The translations under genes and the position numbers were made by a program. Shown here piece after piece: positions 6,330 through 8,866 of a stretch of DNA of 8,866 nt. Under the pieces are notes generated by a model that saw nothing but the letters and a program-made list of their open reading frames with translations, made no database searches and was not told where the DNA came from. The stretch's first letter is position 1, and each line of letters begins with the position of its first letter. Origin of the DNA: AC-69 sp046728055 (GTDB lineage: Bacteria; Actinomycetota; UBA4738; HRBIN12); contig JBKPDU010000022.1 of the NCBI GenBank assembly GCA_046728055.1, positions 1 to 8,866 on the forward strand. Reading direction: 5' to 3'.

Positions 6330-7253
6330 ATGCGGGTGACCATCGTCGGCAGCGGGTTCGTGGGCCAGACCACCGCGATGCGGGTGGTGGAGAAGGGCTT
6401 GGCCGAGGTGGTCCTGATCGACATCGTGGAGGGGTTGCCACAGGGGCTGGCCCTGGACATCAGGGAATCCTCGCCGATCGAGGGGTTCGAGCCGACAGTC
6501 ACCGGGACGAACGATTACGCCGACACGGCGGGATCGAACGTGGTGGTCATCACCGCCGGGTTCCCACGGCAGCCGGGCATGAGCCGCATGGATCTGCTCG
6601 GGAAGAACGCGGCGGTGGTCCGCGACGTCGTGGAGAACGTGGTGCCCGGATCACCCGATGCGGTGATCGTCGTGGTCACCAACCCGCTGGACGAGATGAC
6701 GTTCCTGGCTTCGGACGTCTCGGGGTTCCCCAAGCGGCGCGTGGTGGGGATGGCCGGAGTCCTGGATTCGGCGCGGCTCCGATACTTCATCGCCGAGGAG
6801 CTGGGGGTCTCGCCGTCCGCGGTCGAGGCCATGACGCTCGGCTCACACGGCGAGTCGATGGTTCCCTTGCCACGCCACGCGACGGTGACCGGCAAGCCGC
6901 TCACCGAGCTGGTGGACGAGACGACGCTGGAGCGGCTGTACCAACGAACCCGCGATGCCGGCGCCGAGATCGTCGCGCTGCTGAAGAAGGGAAGCGCGTA
7001 CTACGCCCCCTCGGCCGCGATCACCAGGATGGTCCGCGCCATCGCAGGAGGGGAGCGCGACGTGCTTCCCGCGTGCGCCTGGTGTGAGGGCCAGTACGGG
7101 ATCCGGGACGTCTACGTCGGCGTCCCCGTCCGCCTGTCCCCCTCGGGCGTTCAGGAGATCGTGGAGCTGGACCTGAATCAGGACGAGGTGGGGGCGCTTC
7201 GCTCGGCTGCCGAGGGTATCCGGGAGAAGTGCGCGGACCTGGCGAAGCTCTAG
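6330..7253 (+). CDS. mdh: Malate dehydrogenase (LDH-like, NAD-dependent)
   Basis: The enzyme interconverts malate and oxaloacetate, supplying the substrate of the divergent citrate synthase. The product is 307 residues and belongs to the LDH-like MDH group found in many non-enteric bacteria. The Rossmann loop is GSGFVG (7-12), and D31 at the end of the second strand predicts NAD rather than NADP. R80 and R86 in GFPRQPGMSR are the substrate-binding arginines. Arg rather than Gln at the loop position marks malate specificity over lactate. TNPLD, the D146/R149 pair in VLDSAR and the catalytic H173 in GSHGES complete the active site. The ATG comes one base after the icd stop, so translation is probably coupled. 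The local ribosome binding site is weak. Confidence 0.94.
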   Translation: MRVTIVGSGFVGQTTAMRVVEKGLAEVVLIDIVEGLPQGLALDIRESSPIEGFEPTVTGTNDYADTAGSNVVVITAGFPRQPGMSRMDLLGKNAAVVRDVVENVVPGSPDAVIVVVTNPLDEMTFLASDVSGFPKRRVVGMAGVLDSARLRYFIAEELGVSPSAVEAMTLGSHGESMVPLPRHATVTGKPLTELVDETTLERLYQRTRDAGAEIVALLKKGSAYYAPSAAITRMVRAIAGGERDVLPACAWCEGQYGIRDVYVGVPVRLSPSGVQEIVELDLNQDEVGALRSAAEGIREKCADLAKL

Positions 7254-7369
7254 CAGGGCTGGAGTTCCGTCAGGACCCGAAACCGTCGCGGGGGGCGGTG
7301 GAGACGAGCTCGGAGGACATCTCGGGCCGTGTGCTATCCGTCTCCCACCCGTGGAAGGACCGGCGAGCG
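7254..7369. other. Non-coding gap between mdh and the small Cys-rich gene
   Basis: I see no convincing gene, hairpin or repeat in this stretch. A GTG-started open frame from 7329 runs into the small gene, but it has no family resemblance and is treated as a spurious extension. The end of the gap leads into the -10 candidate at 7370. Confidence 0.45.
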
Positions 7370-7375
7370 TAGGAT
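7370..7375 (+). promoter_or_regulatory. Putative -10 box for a leaderless small gene
   Basis: TAGGAT is followed after exactly 7 bases by GTG at 7383. Hexamer and spacing are identical to those before folD (1665-1680). The next base makes an ATG at 7374 inside the hexamer, which is the competing start. No clear -35 is seen. Confidence 0.5.
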
Positions 7376-7382
7376 GCTGGAC

Positions 7383-7553
7383 GTGGCGAGCTTCTTCCGG
7401 TTGGCCGTCGAACACACGCGGAGCTTCTTCACCAACTGGAGGGAGTACGACGCGCCGGTCGGAACGAAGCTCAGGCTCACGTTCCGGAACCGATCACGGG
7501 CGATCTTCTCCAGGGCCCAGTGCTGCGGGCACCCCGGCGAGCCGGGTTGCTGA
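7383..7553 (+). CDS. Small basic protein with C-terminal CCGHPGEPGC motif
   Basis: I do not recognise a named family. From the GTG at 7383 the product is 56 residues; the alternative ATG at 7374 adds three. An aromatic, probably helical start (ASFFRLAVEHTRSFFTNW) leads into REYDAP and a basic middle (KLRLTFRNRSRAIFSR). The end is C47, C48, H50 and a final C56 within CCGHPGEPGC. Three Cys and one His in ten residues could bind a metal or Fe-S cluster or act in redox chemistry. There is no signal peptide or full membrane segment. Composition looks like a real protein rather than chance GC-rich translation: ordered aromatics, a balanced charge pattern and few Ala/Arg runs. The gene is flanked by a promoter candidate and a strong hairpin, which suggests a single-gene transcript. 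Its function is unknown. Confidence 0.62.
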   Translation: MASFFRLAVEHTRSFFTNWREYDAPVGTKLRLTFRNRSRAIFSRAQCCGHPGEPGC

Positions 7554-7567
7554 CAGGTGGAACGAGA

Positions 7568-7586
7568 GGGCCCCGGTCCGGGGCCC
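7568..7586. terminator. Palindromic hairpin between convergent genes
   Basis: GGGCCCCGG and CCGGGGCCC are perfect 9-base arms around a single T. In RNA this gives a stem of 7 or more GC pairs with a small loop. It lies 15 bases after the stop of the small + gene and 31 bases past the stop of the minus-strand DUF1918 gene, so it could end transcription from both sides. There is no U-tract, as is usual for terminators in GC-rich actinobacteria. Confidence 0.68.
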
Positions 7587-7617
7587 GGAACGCATCACGG
7601 ATCGGGCTGAAAGCGCC

Positions 7618-7923
7618 CTACCGCTTCGCTTTGGGCTTCTTCCCCGTGGAATCCTTCGAGGCGCCGCGCTTCGCCGCCGAGGTCTTCGCGGGCTTGCCGC
7701 TCGGCGTTGCCGAACGCGGTTCGGCCCGCTCTATGTCGACGGGCCCCACGATCCTGGCTGAACCACCGCTCGGGCTGAACACCGATTCGTGGCCGTCGCT
7801 CCACCGGACGCGGTAGCGGATACCCACCTCTCCCCGGATGACCTCCAGGATCTCCCCCTCCCGAGTGGGTTGGCCCACGGCCTCGGACTCGACCTCGATC
7901 CGTTCTCCAGGCTTCCCAGTCAT
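7618..7923 (-). CDS. DUF1918 protein with lysine-rich C-terminal tail
   Basis: The product is 101 residues. Residues 1-60 match DUF1918, a small SH3-like beta-barrel family of actinobacteria with unknown function. Family marks are PGERIEVES, VGQPTREGEILEV, then YRVRWSDGHESVFSPSGGSARIV (residues 37-59). The remaining 30 or so residues form a low-complexity tail with ten Lys/Arg and a single acidic residue (D91), ending KKPKAKR. Most DUF1918 proteins stop soon after the barrel, so the tail is an addition that could bind nucleic acid. The ATG at 7923 is preceded by GGAGGGAGG on the minus strand (7927-7935). The open frame extends to 7992 but that part lacks homology. The gene lies 58 bases downstream of the second IDH-like gene, in the same direction, and may be co-transcribed. 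Confidence 0.85.
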   Translation of the reverse strand: MTGKPGERIEVESEAVGQPTREGEILEVIRGEVGIRYRVRWSDGHESVFSPSGGSARIVGPVDIERAEPRSATPSGKPAKTSAAKRGASKDSTGKKPKAKR

Positions 7924-7981
7924 CGGCCTCCCTCCATCATTCGTGGCTCGACTGTGTTCATACGCTGCCGTCGATCGGAGA

Positions 7982-8866
7982 CTACTCCTCACCGTACTGA
8001 TCCCGCACCACGGCGGCCACGGCCTCGGCCACCTCGATCGTCGACGCCGTTCCCCCGAGATCCGGGGTCCTCACGACACCCTCCGAGAGCACCCGGTCCA
8101 CGGCCTCTTCGATCGATCTCGCGGCGGCCGACTCACCCAGGTGCCGCAGGAGCATGGCCCCCGAGAGGATCATCGCCACCGGGTTCGCCCGGCCCGCTCC
8201 GGCGATATCCGGGGCGCTTCCGTGGACGGGCTCGAACACCGCGTACTCCCAGCCGAGGTTGGCCCCGGCCGCCAGCCCCAGCCCGCCCACCAGGCCGGCG
8301 CACAGGTCCGAGAGGATGTCGCCGTACAGGTTGGGCAGCAGCAGCAGGTCGAAATCCTCGGGCGACCGCGTCAGCCGCATCGAGAGGTGGTCGATCTGCA
8401 TCTCCTGCGATCCGACGTCCGCATTCCGCTCGGCTTCCTCGAGGAAGATCCGAAGGAACAGCCCGTCGGAGAACAGCATGATGTTCGCCTTGTGGCCGAG
8501 GGTGATCGGGCCCCTCCGGTTCGCCCGGGCGAACTCGAAGGCGAAGCGCACGATCCGCAGGGTCCCGGTCACCGAGATGGGCTTCACCGTGACCCCCGCG
8601 TCCTCACGGATCCCGTGGCCGAGCTCGCTCAGCTTTCGTCGCAGTTCCTTGGTCTCTCGTGTTCCTCGCTCGAACTCGATGCCGGCGTACAGGTCCTCGG
8701 TGTTCTCCCTGATGACGACGAGGTCGACGCCCGGGTAGCGGGTGGGGACGCCGGGGAGCGACCGCGATGGGCGGACCGCCGCGAACAGGTCCAGCTCGTG
8801 GCGCAGGGCCACGTTCACGCTTCGAAAGCCCGTGCCCACCGGCGTGGTCACCGGTCCCTTGAGCGC
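7982..8866 (-). CDS. Isocitrate dehydrogenase paralogue, predicted NAD-type (5' end missing)
   Basis: The gene enters from the right edge, and 294 codons up to a TAG are visible. The first visible residues, ALKGPVTTPVGTGFRSVNVA, are internal, so the true start and about 60-70 residues lie outside. The GTG at 8851 is an ordinary Val codon. The Ser and Asn of GFRSVNVALR are isocitrate-type and argue against isopropylmalate or homoisocitrate dehydrogenase. Further family marks are RENTEDLYAGIEF, GHKANIMLFSDGLF and PNLYGDILSDLCAGLVGG. The cofactor pocket is NAD-like: HGSAPDIAG has Asp and Ile (codons at 8207-8209 and 8204-8206), with Ala in the third position (8186-8188), where E. coli NADP-Icd has Lys, Tyr and Val. 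PDLGG replaces the Tyr/Arg pair. It is a diverged paralogue of the icd at 5243-6328. Tartrate or another beta-decarboxylating dehydrogenase activity cannot be fully excluded. Confidence 0.87.
   Translation of the reverse strand, partial: ALKGPVTTPVGTGFRSVNVALRHELDLFAAVRPSRSLPGVPTRYPGVDLVVIRENTEDLYAGIEFERGTRETKELRRKLSELGHGIREDAGVTVKPISVTGTLRIVRFAFEFARANRRGPITLGHKANIMLFSDGLFLRIFLEEAERNADVGSQEMQIDHLSMRLTRSPEDFDLLLLPNLYGDILSDLCAGLVGGLGLAAGANLGWEYAVFEPVHGSAPDIAGAGRANPVAMILSGAMLLRHLGESAAARSIEEAVDRVLSEGVVRTPDLGGTASTIEVAEAVAAVVRDQYGEE

Noticed and set aside
7789..8481. 230-residue plus-strand frame opposite DUF1918 and the IDH paralogue
   Set aside because: The translation is a Pro/Arg/Ser-rich low-complexity string, mirror to genes with clear family motifs.
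8849..8851. GTG at 8851 as the true start of the right-edge dehydrogenase
   Set aside because: The upstream codons, which run off the edge, encode ALKGP, a conserved continuation of the family (compare AIKGP in icd). The codon is therefore internal and the gene is truncated by the window.

Overview
The window is a GC-rich (roughly two-thirds G+C by eye), gene-dense stretch of bacterial chromosome that encodes central metabolism. Several points suggest an actinomycete-like organism (Actinomycetota), probably a deep-branching or uncultivated one. These are a DUF1918 protein, a family I know mainly from actinobacteria; GTG and TTG starts; promoters that look like an isolated TANNNT -10 box placed directly before a GTG start; and the lack of any mobile DNA. 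This placement is an inference from gene content, not a phylogeny. The LDH-like malate dehydrogenase and the acetogen/Chloroflexota-style MetF are unlike Mycobacterium or Streptomyces.

Region 1 (1-3461, + strand) holds purine and one-carbon genes: the 3' end of purN, then purH, folD and metF. PurN and PurH use 10-formyl-THF, FolD interconverts formyl-, methenyl- and methylene-THF, and MetF reduces methylene-THF to methyl-THF. The set is therefore a coherent folate module. purN/purH and folD/metF overlap by a few bases. folD appears to have its own promoter and possibly a leaderless transcript. A small DUF4234 membrane protein (3500-3943) follows.

Region 2 (3956-7253) holds TCA-cycle genes. 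A short citrate synthase on the minus strand is divergent from an icd-mdh pair on the plus strand. The gap between them carries two short perfect inverted repeats that could be operators. The icd product has the residues known to confer NADP specificity on E. coli isocitrate dehydrogenase.

Region 3 (7254-8866) holds a 56-residue protein ending in a Cys/His-rich motif (+), a strong palindromic terminator candidate, a DUF1918 protein with a lysine-rich tail (-), and the 3' part of a second isocitrate-dehydrogenase-like gene (-) that runs off the right edge. The second enzyme has NAD-type cofactor residues, so the window encodes a likely NADP/NAD pair of paralogues.

I see no CRISPR array, transposon, phage, toxin-antitoxin, tRNA or rRNA gene, and no obviously new multi-gene system. 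The best leads are the unusual FolD cofactor motif beside an acetogen-like MetF, the opposite cofactor signatures of the two IDH paralogues, the small Cys-rich protein, and the identical TAGGAT-N7-GTG start arrangement at two genes.
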